This document shows positions 33,492 through 41,710 of a stretch of DNA of 64,000 nucleotides, piece after piece. Each line of letters begins with the position of its first letter. Positions within the stretch are counted from its first letter, which is position 1. This stretch comes from Chloroflexota bacterium. Lineage in GTDB: Bacteria > Chloroflexota > Dormibacteria > Dormibacterales > Dormibacteraceae. The stretch is from contig VBFH01000023.1 in assembly GCA_005883575.1 (NCBI GenBank), forward strand, positions 62,001 to 126,000. Reading direction: 5' to 3'. The notes beneath the pieces were generated by a model that made no database searches, had not been told where the DNA came from, and saw only the letters and a program-made list of their open reading frames with translations. The position numbers and the translations under genes were made by a program.

Positions 33492-34214
33492 TTAGCAGGC
33501 GGTGTCGTAGTCGACGCCCCCGGTCGAGGTTTGCGTCAGCCAGACCGGAGAGTTCGTAAAGGGTGTGCTGCAGGAGCCGGCCGCCACCCAATCGGCTGCG
33601 ATCCCGCTGGGGGTGAAGCTGCCGCCCGTGATCGTCTTCCACATCGAGCCGGTGGAGTACACACCGACCGGAGGTCCGATTTGGAGCAGGCGGCCCGTCG
33701 CCCCCTGGATCGCGTACTGGTTGAGTGACCGGTTGCTCGACGACCAGCTGTTGCCGGTCTCGACGTCAAGCCACCACGCGGACACGTTGACGGCTCCCTG
33801 CTGGCCGGCGTAATTGAGCGAGGTTTCGGCTTCGCTGCATCCGATCGCCCACGCCTGCCTCTGGGCGCTGGTGCCCGTCACTGACGCCGACAGCGCCGAG
33901 CAGTTGGACGTGATGTTTTGGCGGTACGCGCCGGAGTAACCCGTGTTGATGTACAGGGACGCCGCCGGCGACTGCGGCGTGGCAGCGTACTCGGCGGCAA
34001 GACATGAGTTGTAGCTGAAGGGGCGGCCGCCGTTGACTCCGACAATTCCGAAAGCACCGCTCGGCGACGCGCCGCCGCACTGCGGGTAAGAAACGTCGTA
34101 ACCGGTGGTGCCGGAGACGTAAGGGTCCGTCGCGGCGCTGGCGAAGACCGCGCCGGACATGAGCGCCCCGACCGCGATTGCCCCCGCCAAAAACCCCCGA
34201 AGGCTGCGGATCAG
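33492..34214 (-). CDS. Secreted protein with GH25/DUF1906-like domain
   Basis: A signal peptide ([22 protein letters not shown]) is followed by about 210 residues opening [12 protein letters not shown] and [23 protein letters not shown], a pattern of actinobacterial-type secreted proteins with a lysozyme-like TIM-barrel (GH25/DUF1906). [15 protein letters not shown] carries the acidic strand end expected there. Several cysteines suggest disulfides. It probably acts on cell-wall glycans; this is inference. The first standard start is TTG 34190, which drops the positive n-region. CTG 34214 overlapping the clpX TGA (CTGA) would restore [11 protein letters not shown], a better signal peptide. Confidence 0.75.
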   Translation of the reverse strand: MIRSLRGFLAGAIAVGALMSGAVFASAATDPYVSGTTGYDVSYPQCGGASPSGAFGIVGVNGGRPFSYNSCLAAEYAATPQSPAASLYINTGYSGAYRQNITSNCSALSASVTGTSAQRQAWAIGCSEAETSLNYAGQQGAVNVSAWWLDVETGNSWSSSNRSLNQYAIQGATGRLLQIGPPVGVYSTGSMWKTITGGSFTPSGIAADWVAAGSCSTPFTNSPVWLTQTSTGGVDYDTAC

Positions 34215-35488
34215 GCAGACTCTCCCACAGCTCGCGCCGGGCCTTCGGTCTCGTCGGCCACCTCGAACTCGGGTTCGAGCGCGTCGCGGATCGAGCGTTC
34301 GGAGATTATGCAGCGCTTGATCTCCGGTCGCGAAGGGATCTCGAACATCGAGTTCAAAAGCGCCTCCTCGATGATCGACTTCAACGCGCGCGCGCCGGTG
34401 CCGCGCAGCAGCGCGAGCTCCGCGATGGCGTCGAGTGAGCCCTTCTGGAACACGAGCTCGACGTTGTCCAGCGAGAAGAACTTCTGGTACTGCTTCACGA
34501 GCGCGTTCTTAGGCTCGGTGAGGATGCGCACGATGTCCTGCTGGTCGAGGTGATGCAGGGTGACGATGATCGGCAGGCGGCCGATGAACTCGGGGATGAA
34601 CCCGTACTTCAAGAGGTCCTGCGGCTGCAGGTGCTTCAAGGTTTCCGAGACCGCCTTGCGCTCGGTCCGCGTGTGCGGCGCGCCAAAGCCGATGGCGCGG
34701 CGGCCGATGCGCTGCTCGACCACCTTCTCAAGCCCGTCGAACGCGCCGCCGCAAACGAAGAGGATGTTGGTCGTGTTGATCTGGATGAAGTCCTGGTGCG
34801 GATGCTTGCGTCCGCCCTGCGGCGGCACGTTCGCCACCGTGCCTTCCAGGATCTTCAGAAGCGCCTGCTGGACGCCCTCGCCGCTGACGTCGCGCGTGAT
34901 CGAAGGGTTGTCCGACTTACGCGCGATCTTGTCGATCTCGTCGATGTAAATGATTCCGCGCTCGGCGCGGCTGATGTCAAAGTCCGCGGCCTGGATGAGC
35001 CGCAGGAGGATGTTCTCGACGTCCTCGCCCACGTAGCCGGCCTCGGTCAGGCTGGTGGCGTCCGCGATCGCGAACGGCACGTCGAGGATCTTGGCCAGCG
35101 TTTGCGCAAGGTAGGTCTTGCCGCATCCCGTCGGGCCGACGAGCAGAACGTTCGACTTGGTGAGCTCGACATCACCCACCGACTTGGAGGCGCTGATCCG
35201 CTTGTAGTGGTTGTAGACCTGGACCGACAGGACCTTCTTGGCCCGCTCCTGCCCGATCACGTACTGGTCCAGCGCGGCACAGATGGTCTTGGGGTTGGGG
35301 ATGAAGCCCGTCTTCTGCTTCTTCTGGCCGGCGGAGCGATTGTCATCCTCGAGAACTTCCTGGCAGAGGTCGATGCACTGGTCGCAGATGAACACGCCCG
35401 GACCGGCCACCAGCTTGCGGACCTGGTCCTGGCCCTTGCCGCAGAAGCTGCATCGCGTGTAGCGGCGGCGGTCTTCTCGTTCGTTCAT
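34211..35488 (-). CDS. clpX: ATP-dependent Clp protease ATP-binding subunit ClpX
   Basis: The 425-residue AAA+ unfoldase has an N-terminal zinc finger (C13, C16, C35, C38 in CSFCGKGQ and [10 protein letters not shown]), Walker [13 protein letters not shown] (Cys where Ser is common), Walker [34 protein letters not shown], pore loop AGYVGED, sensor-1 region [10 protein letters not shown] and the ClpP-docking loop IGFG. C-terminal [16 protein letters not shown] is sensor 2. It unfolds tagged substrates for ClpP, encoded 210 bases upstream with a separate zinc-finger gene between. Confidence 0.97.
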   Translation of the reverse strand: MNEREDRRRYTRCSFCGKGQDQVRKLVAGPGVFICDQCIDLCQEVLEDDNRSAGQKKQKTGFIPNPKTICAALDQYVIGQERAKKVLSVQVYNHYKRISASKSVGDVELTKSNVLLVGPTGCGKTYLAQTLAKILDVPFAIADATSLTEAGYVGEDVENILLRLIQAADFDISRAERGIIYIDEIDKIARKSDNPSITRDVSGEGVQQALLKILEGTVANVPPQGGRKHPHQDFIQINTTNILFVCGGAFDGLEKVVEQRIGRRAIGFGAPHTRTERKAVSETLKHLQPQDLLKYGFIPEFIGRLPIIVTLHHLDQQDIVRILTEPKNALVKQYQKFFSLDNVELVFQKGSLDAIAELALLRGTGARALKSIIEEALLNSMFEIPSRPEIKRCIISERSIRDALEPEFEVADETEGPARAVGESA

Positions 35489-35509
35489 TGGTTCCCTTGT
35501 AACACGACC

Positions 35510-35704
35510 TTACGGGGATGCCGGCGCCGGGGGATTATGGCCCCAGAGAATCTCGTTGGCAAGGCTTATGCATTCGCTGCAGATGAATACCCCCGAGCCG
35601 GCGATGAGCCTGATGCCCCGCTCGCCCTGCTGTTTGCCGCAGAACGAGCATTTGGGACGGTGTCTGGTGACCTCGTCTCGCTTCGCTCTGCGGCGGAAGA
35701 TCAT
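35510..35704 (-). CDS. Stand-alone ClpX-type zinc-binding domain protein
   Basis: A 64-residue protein from ATG 35704, overlapping the clpP TGA (ATGA). After a basic start ([12 protein letters not shown]) it reads [36 protein letters not shown], a full zf-C4_ClpX finger (C19, C22, C42, C45) aligning with the first 45 residues of the neighbouring ClpX. There is no AAA+ domain. In ClpX this finger dimerises and binds adaptors and some substrates, so a free copy could compete for adaptors or pair with ClpX fingers. That function is inference; conserved cysteines and operon overlap argue that it is a real gene. Confidence 0.85.
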   Translation of the reverse strand: MIFRRRAKRDEVTRHRPKCSFCGKQQGERGIRLIAGSGVFICSECISLANEILWGHNPPAPASP

Positions 35705-36411
35705 CCTGCGGCTGCTACCTTTTCTTTGACTTTCTCTTCGTCTTTGGCGCGCTCTTTGTCGCCGGGCTTGGTCGGGGTGAGGATGATGTCGTCGATCAGC
35801 CCGTACTCTTTCGCGGCTTCGGCGGTGAGGAAGTAGTCCCGCTCCGTATCCAGCGTCACCTTCTCGATCTTTTGACCGGTGTGGCGCGCAAGAATCTGGT
35901 TCAGCTGCTCGCGCGTTCGCAGGATCTCTTTGGCATGAATCTGGATGTCCGTCGCCTGGCCCTGCATTCCGCCCCACGGCTGGTGGATGAGGATGTTCGC
36001 GTGTGGCAGGGCGTAGCGCTGGCCGTGCGCACCGCCGGCAAGAAGCACGGCGGCCATCGAGTAGGCCATGCCGATGCAGATCGTAGAAACCGGCGGGCGG
36101 ATGTACTGCATCGTGTCGTAGATGGCAAGCCCCGCCGTGACCTGGCCGCCCGGGCTGTTGATGTACAGCGCAATCTCTTTATCGGGGTCTTCGGACTGCA
36201 GGAACAGGAGCTGGGCGACGACGAGGTTTGCGACCTGGTCATCGATCGGCGTGCCGATGAAAACGATGCGCTCCTTGAGCAGCCGCGAGTAGATGTCAAA
36301 GGCCCGCTCACCGCGGCCGGTGTTCTCGACGACCATCGGGACGAGGTAGCTGGATGGATGCTGGTACCGGTTCATGCTGGGCATCACCGTCATTCTAGTC
36401 ACGGGTTTCAC
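35701..36411 (-). CDS. clpP: ATP-dependent Clp protease proteolytic subunit ClpP
   Basis: Serine peptidase of the ClpXP complex. [37 protein letters not shown], the catalytic serine in [16 protein letters not shown] (usually AASM), histidine in ILIHQPWGG and aspartate in [11 protein letters not shown] are all present. The C-terminus has about 30 extra charged residues ([17 protein letters not shown]). The 236-residue frame starts at 36411; ATG 36375 ([17 protein letters not shown]) fits the family better. A propeptide is not evident. Tig lies upstream on the same strand. Confidence 0.95.
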   Translation of the reverse strand: MKPVTRMTVMPSMNRYQHPSSYLVPMVVENTGRGERAFDIYSRLLKERIVFIGTPIDDQVANLVVAQLLFLQSEDPDKEIALYINSPGGQVTAGLAIYDTMQYIRPPVSTICIGMAYSMAAVLLAGGAHGQRYALPHANILIHQPWGGMQGQATDIQIHAKEILRTREQLNQILARHTGQKIEKVTLDTERDYFLTAEAAKEYGLIDDIILTPTKPGDKERAKDEEKVKEKVAAAG

Positions 36412-36422
36412 AAAGGGGCCCC

Positions 36423-36454
36423 CACGAAATCACTGCGAAGCCTCGGATTTCGTG
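36423..36454. repeat. Inverted repeat upstream of clpP
   Basis: CACGAAATC (36423-36431) and GATTTCGTG (36446-36454) are exact complements separated by 14 bases. It falls in the 61-base gap between tig and clpP. It is extended to GCCCCCACGAAATC at 36418, identical to 9512-9525. It could be an operator, or a weak terminator after tig. Confidence 0.4.
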
Positions 36455-36472
36455 AGATCTGCCCCGGTTCAG

Positions 36473-37774
36473 TCAAGACGGCGTGATATCCAGCAGCCGG
36501 TCGAGGACCCGGCGGCGCCTCAGGCGCGAGGCGAAGTAGCGCCGAGCGGCGGCGCTCTTCTTCAGCTCGCCGATCTGGCCCTTCAGCTCCTCGTCCTGAT
36601 CCGCCTGCTCCTGGAGGAACTTGAGCACATCCTCGTCTGATGGCTCGAGCCCCTCGCGCCGCGCCAGCTCCCCCAGCACCAGATCGACCTTGAGGCGTGC
36701 CTCCGCCTCAGGGCGCTGGCCGGCCATCCACTCGTCTACCGTCTTGCCCAGGTACTGAAGGTAGCGGTCGAGCTTGAGGCCCTGGCGGTTCAACGTCCGT
36801 TCCAGGGACTCCAGCTCGCTGGTCAGCTCGCGGTCGACGAGCGAGTCCGGCACATCGACCGCGGACGCGTCGACCAACGCCTTGACGACGGCCTGCTCGC
36901 GCCCTATCTTCTCCACCGCCTCGGCCGATTCCTCGAGCTCCTCGCGAACCGCCTGGCGATACGCCTCCGCCGTCTCCTGCTTGCCGTTGGTCAGGCTCTT
37001 CGCTAGCGCGTCATCGAGCGCCGGCAGCACCTTTTCCTTGACCCCGCGGACCGTGACGCGGATCGTCCCCTCCTTACCCGTCAGCTGGGGATTGCTGTAG
37101 CTCTCGGGAAAGGTGACCTTGGCCTCGCGCGTCTCGCCCACGAAAGTGCCGGGCAGCACCGCGACGAGCTCGGGCAGCAGGACGCCCTCCTTCACCTCGG
37201 CCTCAGTTGACTTTTGCGTCTCGGAATCGACCAGGGCGCCGTCCGCCTCGACCTCGATGTCGATGACTGCGATGTCGCCGAGACGCACCTCACGCTCCAC
37301 CGGCGTGATCTCCGCCATCGGCTCGCGCAGGTCTTCGAGGCGGCGCTCGAGCATCTCGTCGGTCACCTCGACCGGAGAGGCTTCGACGTGCAGGCTCTTC
37401 GGATCGGCAAGCGTGACCTCGGGCATAACGCTGATGGTGGCCTTCAGCTTGGCGGGTCGACCACGCTCGAGCTCGAGCACCTCGACGTCTGGGTTGTCGA
37501 TGGGGTCGATCGATTCCCGCTCGAGGGCCTGGCGCACGACCTCGGGCACCATGGTCTCGACGACCTCTTCGCGCAGCGCGGCGGGACCGAGCCGAGCTTC
37601 GACCAGCTCACGCGGCGCGCGACCGGGGCGAAAGCCTTCGATCCGGGCGCGAGAGGCGAGGCGGTTCAACACCCGGTTGTAGGTGGCGTCCACCATCTCC
37701 GCGGGCACCTCGATGCTCATGCCGACCTGGCTTTTGGGCAGGCGCTCGGTTACGACAGAGAGTTCCGCCACCAT
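36473..37774 (-). CDS. tig: Trigger factor
   Basis: The 433-residue ribosome-bound chaperone starts at ATG 37774. The N-terminal ribosome-binding domain contains ARIEGFRPGRAPRELVEARLG, equivalent to the GFRxGxxP signature. A FKBP-like PPIase domain follows (VRLGDIAVIDIEVEADG, FVGETREAKVTFPESY), then the long helical C-terminal chaperone arms (SLERTLNRQGLKLDRYLQYLG and SDEDVLKFLQEQADQ). It precedes clpP and clpX as in many bacteria. Confidence 0.95.
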   Translation of the reverse strand: MVAELSVVTERLPKSQVGMSIEVPAEMVDATYNRVLNRLASRARIEGFRPGRAPRELVEARLGPAALREEVVETMVPEVVRQALERESIDPIDNPDVEVLELERGRPAKLKATISVMPEVTLADPKSLHVEASPVEVTDEMLERRLEDLREPMAEITPVEREVRLGDIAVIDIEVEADGALVDSETQKSTEAEVKEGVLLPELVAVLPGTFVGETREAKVTFPESYSNPQLTGKEGTIRVTVRGVKEKVLPALDDALAKSLTNGKQETAEAYRQAVREELEESAEAVEKIGREQAVVKALVDASAVDVPDSLVDRELTSELESLERTLNRQGLKLDRYLQYLGKTVDEWMAGQRPEAEARLKVDLVLGELARREGLEPSDEDVLKFLQEQADQDEELKGQIGELKKSAAARRYFASRLRRRRVLDRLLDITPS

Positions 37775-37805
37775 CGCGGAAATAGTACGTAGCGCCGAAA
37801 TCAGA

Positions 37806-40010
37806 TCAGGGGCAGGGCAGCGGTGGAGACGGGCAAGGGACGGGGACCGGGCTCGCGAGCACGGGACCTGTCCCGGGATCGGGCGGCACGACGTACGCCG
37901 GTCCCTTGGGGGTGGGGCTCGGCGGGTTGTCGCCCGGCAGCTTGTCGATCCTGGTCGTGTCGGCTAGGTACCAACTGTTGTTCGGCCCAGCGGCGACGCC
38001 CGGCGGCTTTGTGTACCAGCGGTTGCCCGGCACCCCGGCGAGCGCCTGGGAGACGAAGGTGTGCACACCCGGCGAGGCGACGTATATGCCGTCCGAGCCG
38101 CCACAGGAGTAACCGCACATCGTGTGGTTGATGTCGAGGATGTCGCCGACCCAAAGGCCGACCGCGAGATCTGGTGTGAACGCGATCGTGACGGCGTCCT
38201 TGAAGTTGTCCGTGGTGCCGGTCTTGGCCGCCACCGTCCGGTCCTTCCAGTGCAGCGCGCTGTTGCAGCCGAAGATCATGCAGCGGTTCTGGTCGTCGGC
38301 CATGATCTGGGCCATGATGTACGCGACCGCCGGGTCGATGGCGAGTCGCGCGCGCTGCTGGGGATGCGTCGTGTACAGGACCTGACCATGTGAGTCCGTG
38401 ACCTGGAGCACGGCCTCGGGCGAGTGATAGACGCCCATATCCGCGTACGTGGCGATCCCGTTCACGTGCTCGAGCAGGGTGATCGGATAGCCGCCGAGCG
38501 TGAGCGACGGACCGTATTCGTCAGATGGCGCGGTGGCGCTGTAGGAGCCATCGCGGTTGATGTAGCGCGGAAACACGTTGAGTCCTCGCATCCACGAGAG
38601 CACGGCCGGAACTCCGATCGAAAGCTCCACCTTTACGGCAGCGATGTTGAGCGAGTTGCCCATGGCCTTCTTCAGCGGCAGCACGCCATGGGTACGGCCG
38701 TCGTAGTTGTAGATCTTGGTCGTGCTGTACGCGTCCTTGTAGACGAGCGGGCTCGGGCCGTCGTAGACGGGCGTGTCGACCGTCGCGGCGCGAGCGTTGA
38801 TGACCGCGCCGTAGGTGTACGGCTTCATCGACGAGCCCATGTTGCGGGGGATGGTCGTGAAGTTGATCTGGCCGCCCGTCGAGTTGTAGTTGGGCGAGCC
38901 AACCATCACGAGTATGTCTCCGGTCGTTGGCTGGACGGCGACCAGGCCGGACGAGAGGGCGCCGTTCTTATCCCGCCAGAGGTTGTTCTTCAGGTTGCTC
39001 GACACGACCGCCTCGCCCTTCTGCTGCATCGTCCAGTCGAGCGTCGTCTTGACGTTCAGCTGCTGGACGCCGGGCTGAAAGCCGAGCTGGCGCAGCTCGG
39101 CGAGCACATAGTCGACGAAGTGCGGCGCTTTGAAGCTGTTGACCGGCGCGTAGTACGTCAGCTTCTCCGCCAGCGCCTTGTCCATGTCCTCCTGGGAGAT
39201 GTAGTTGGCGCGCACCATCGCCCGAAGGACCTCGGTCTGGCGCAGCTTGGCCGAGTCGGGGTGCAGCACGGGGTTCCACTCGGTCGGAGCCTGCGGCAGA
39301 CCAGCGAGCATCGCAGACTGCGCGAGGTCGAGCTTTGACGCGGGGATCTGGAAGTAGCTCTCCGAGGCGGCCTCGATGCCGTAGGACTGCGAGCCGTAGA
39401 AGCTCTTGTTGAGGTAGAGCTCCATGATCTGGTCTTTGCTGTAGGTCTGACTCAGCTCGTACGCGAGCGCGATCTCTTTGATCTTCCTGCTGACCGTCTG
39501 GTCGGGGTTCAAGAACTGCTGTTTCGCCAGCTGCTGGGTGATCGTGCTGCCGCCGCCCACCACCCGGCCGGCGCGAATGTTGTCGAAGGCGGCGCGAACG
39601 ATGCCCGCGAGGTCGAAGCCGGGGTTGGAGTAGAAGCCCTTGTCCTCGATCGCGACGGTGGCCTGGATGGCAACCGGGGCGACGTCCTTGAGCTTCACCG
39701 CCAGCCGGTGGTCGCCGTGGTTGCCGACGTCGGCAAGGATCACCTTGCCCGTGCTGTCTGTGATCAGCGTGTCACCCGCGAAGCCGGCCGAGTCGAGACC
39801 CTGGATCGAGGGCAGGCTCTCGAAGAACGACTGCGCATAGGCGTCGACGGCAAGGCCGATCACGAGCAGCACCGCGAGCACCGCCCCGAGGCCGCGAAGC
39901 ATCGCCGTGCGGCGCATCTTCTGGCCGATCGGCGACCACGCGGCGTGGATCCGCGCTCGAGGGCTGTGACCCCCCTTTGTCTTTATCCGCTCAGGAACGT
40001 TTCGAGCCAT
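37806..40010 (-). CDS. Class A penicillin-binding protein (GT51 + transpeptidase)
   Basis: The 734-residue bifunctional peptidoglycan synthase has one N-terminal membrane helix (LRGLGAVLAVLLVIGLAVDAYA). The GT51 domain has EDKGFYSNPGFDLAGIVRAA and GGSTITQQLAKQ, and the transpeptidase domain has SxxK in GSSMKPYTYG, SxN in AMGNSLN and KTG in AAKTGTTD. In the first GT51 motif the usual histidine (EDxxFxxH) is asparagine. The tail is Pro-rich (PPSPTPKGPAYVVPPDPG). It polymerises and cross-links glycan strands at the outer face of the membrane. Confidence 0.94.
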   Translation of the reverse strand: MARNVPERIKTKGGHSPRARIHAAWSPIGQKMRRTAMLRGLGAVLAVLLVIGLAVDAYAQSFFESLPSIQGLDSAGFAGDTLITDSTGKVILADVGNHGDHRLAVKLKDVAPVAIQATVAIEDKGFYSNPGFDLAGIVRAAFDNIRAGRVVGGGSTITQQLAKQQFLNPDQTVSRKIKEIALAYELSQTYSKDQIMELYLNKSFYGSQSYGIEAASESYFQIPASKLDLAQSAMLAGLPQAPTEWNPVLHPDSAKLRQTEVLRAMVRANYISQEDMDKALAEKLTYYAPVNSFKAPHFVDYVLAELRQLGFQPGVQQLNVKTTLDWTMQQKGEAVVSSNLKNNLWRDKNGALSSGLVAVQPTTGDILVMVGSPNYNSTGGQINFTTIPRNMGSSMKPYTYGAVINARAATVDTPVYDGPSPLVYKDAYSTTKIYNYDGRTHGVLPLKKAMGNSLNIAAVKVELSIGVPAVLSWMRGLNVFPRYINRDGSYSATAPSDEYGPSLTLGGYPITLLEHVNGIATYADMGVYHSPEAVLQVTDSHGQVLYTTHPQQRARLAIDPAVAYIMAQIMADDQNRCMIFGCNSALHWKDRTVAAKTGTTDNFKDAVTIAFTPDLAVGLWVGDILDINHTMCGYSCGGSDGIYVASPGVHTFVSQALAGVPGNRWYTKPPGVAAGPNNSWYLADTTRIDKLPGDNPPSPTPKGPAYVVPPDPGTGPVLASPVPVPCPSPPLPCP

Positions 40011-40410
40011 GCTTGGGGGCGCGCAGGGATTCTACGCTTTCCCACCCTCTCCAACGCGAGCGACGGGGACGGGGTTACGCGGCCACTTGGACGGGCTGCA
40101 CCACCGAACCGTCCTCATAGATCCGGGAGCACGGTCGGTGGCGCTACGGTCCCCACATCGCTTGTTTGGGGATGGGCTGCGCGCGCACCGCCGTGGACCC
40201 CCGGTAGTGGCGGCGAGGCCACTTTCGACTTCAGGTAATGTCGCCCAGGAGCCGGATTCCGATTCACCTGAGCGTCGACGTTATCCCTCCAAACTGAACA
40301 ACGCGGCCTCGAGGCACACTACTCACATCGAGGTATAGAACTGTAAAGGGGTACAGGGATGTAAAGGGTCAGCCGGGAACCTTTGCCGCACGGTCGGTGT
40401 TCAATCATCG
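40011..40410. other. 400-base divergent intergenic region
   Basis: It separates the divergent PBP and C39-like peptidase genes. I find no convincing gene. It holds a direct repeat of TGTAAAGGG at 40342-40350 and 40360-40368 (18-base period), a TATAGA box at about 40334, and a loose AGGT/ACCT palindrome near 40234-40268. Promoters of both genes must lie here. No riboswitch family could be matched. Confidence 0.4.
40342..40368 (+). promoter_or_regulatory. Direct repeat TGTAAAGGG x2, possible operator
   Basis: Two exact nine-base copies start 18 bases apart, just after a TATAGA box and 43 bases before the peptidase ATG. Spacing of nearly two helical turns suits a dimeric activator or repressor on one DNA face. 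Confidence 0.35.
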
Positions 40411-41190
40411 ATGGGCGGCGTCATCAGATTGGCGTCGGGGAGTAGCGTCCTCGCCGCGGCCGTCATCACCGCCGGGATCTATCTTGGCAACGCCGGCAAC
40501 AGCCGCCAGGTCTCCTACGTGGCGCCGAAACTAGTTCCCATCGAGGCCGAGACAAGCATTCTGGGCGACCAGCCGCCCACCAACCCTCCGGCCGCGGTGA
40601 TCCTGCCCGTTCCCTTCACGGCGCAGGCTCCACTGGGCGACTGGGCCGCCAAGCAGCACACATGCGAGGAGGCGAGTCTGGCCATGGTCGACCGCTACCT
40701 ACGCGGCGACCACTCAGGCAGCCACATCGATCCTCGCACCGCGGAGGCGGCGATCAACCAGATCACGGCCTGGAAGCCCGCCGTCGACCTCACGCCGGCT
40801 GAGGTCGGGCAGTTGGCGCAAAAGCACCTGGGCTGGGCCTACGAGGTGCTGCCCGCCGACCGTCTTCACATGAAGCAGCAGCTCGCGCTCGGGCGACCGC
40901 TGATCGTCGGCGTCCGCACTCACGGCCTGGGTAACCCGAACTACCCGGGCTACCGCACTCATTACGAGCAGCCCGGCTGGTCGGTGTCGCACTACCTCGT
41001 CGTCGTCGGCTATGACCAGTCGGACACGTACGTCCTCAACGACCCGGGCATCACCGTGGGTCACGGCTACCACATCACGTTCGACCAGCTGATACACGCC
41101 ATCGACGACCTCGACCAGGCTTACCCCTCGCTCGACCTGGGGCATGTGTTTCTGGTCCTGTCGCCGCCGCCCTCGGACGCGACCTCTTGA
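40411..41190 (+). CDS. Membrane-anchored C39-like cysteine peptidase domain protein
   Basis: The 259-residue protein has one N-terminal membrane segment (SGSSVLAAAVITAGIYLG), a spacer, then a Peptidase_C39_2-like domain: LPVPFTAQAPLGDWAAKQHTCEEASLAMVDRYL places the nucleophile cysteine in TCEEASLAM, HYLVVVGYDQ gives the histidine, and VLNDPGI the third residue. Such proteins are papain-fold peptidases or transglutaminase-like envelope enzymes; substrates are unknown. It is a single gene transcribed away from the PBP. Confidence 0.8.
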   Translation: MGGVIRLASGSSVLAAAVITAGIYLGNAGNSRQVSYVAPKLVPIEAETSILGDQPPTNPPAAVILPVPFTAQAPLGDWAAKQHTCEEASLAMVDRYLRGDHSGSHIDPRTAEAAINQITAWKPAVDLTPAEVGQLAQKHLGWAYEVLPADRLHMKQQLALGRPLIVGVRTHGLGNPNYPGYRTHYEQPGWSVSHYLVVVGYDQSDTYVLNDPGITVGHGYHITFDQLIHAIDDLDQAYPSLDLGHVFLVLSPPPSDATS

Positions 41191-41201
41191 CCTGAGAAAT
41201 A

Positions 41202-41705
41202 TCAGACCGGCTGCTCGCCCGGCCGAGCAAAGACATCGTCGGCTGCAACCAGGCGTTCTTGACGCGTACCGGGAAAGTGCACCCTGACCCCTGGCCGGCC
41301 CGGGCTCCCAAGCTCCCACCCTGCGGCGTAGAGCACCGCCGCGCGGACGAGGTCGGAGGCGTGTGCGATTTGAACGCCGTCGGTGAAGCTCAGGCTCTGC
41401 GAGCGCGAGCCGGGGAAGCCTAGCCTTACCTGTCCGCCGGTTTTGAGGTTGTAGACGTAGTCGTCCAACGAGCCGGCGTCGCTTCCGGCCACGAGCTCCG
41501 CGATCGTCGGGAACTTGCCTTCGCGCATCGACGCCTTGAGGTCGGCGCGCGTCGTCCGATCGGAGAGGCGGCGGCGGCGCCGCAGCTCGGTCAGAAGCAA
41601 GTCGCGCTCTCCGCGCAGCTTGGCGATGTCCTCCTCAAGAGGACGCATGCGATCCCTGAGCGCCGCGATGCGCTGCTCGATATCGGAAGCCTCGAGTTCT
41701 TCCAT
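41202..41705 (-). CDS. Unknown protein with N-terminal coiled coil
   Basis: I do not recognise this 167-residue protein. Residues 1-45 form a heptad coiled coil (IEQRIAALRDRMRPLEEDIAKL), followed by a basic patch (LRRRRRLSDRT) and a globular part with SLDDYVYNLKTGGQVRLGF and VRAAVLYAAGWELG. There is no signal peptide or membrane helix. It is five bases downstream of the MFS gene on the same strand and convergent with the C39-like gene. Codon use looks like its neighbours, so it is probably a real gene. Confidence 0.6.
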   Translation of the reverse strand: MEELEASDIEQRIAALRDRMRPLEEDIAKLRGERDLLLTELRRRRRLSDRTTRADLKASMREGKFPTIAELVAGSDAGSLDDYVYNLKTGGQVRLGFPGSRSQSLSFTDGVQIAHASDLVRAAVLYAAGWELGSPGRPGVRVHFPGTRQERLVAADDVFARPGEQPV

Positions 41706-41710
41706 GGATG

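Noticed and set aside
34590-34615. GGGATGAACCCG inside clpX considered as a fourth ATGAA-loop hairpin
   Set aside because: It is conserved clpX coding sequence read from the minus strand, and the stem is too short.
40340-40410. Region before the C39-like gene considered as a ydaO-type riboswitch because of a GCCGGGAACC string
   Set aside because: The string is isolated; the other conserved blocks and a ~120-base fold are missing.
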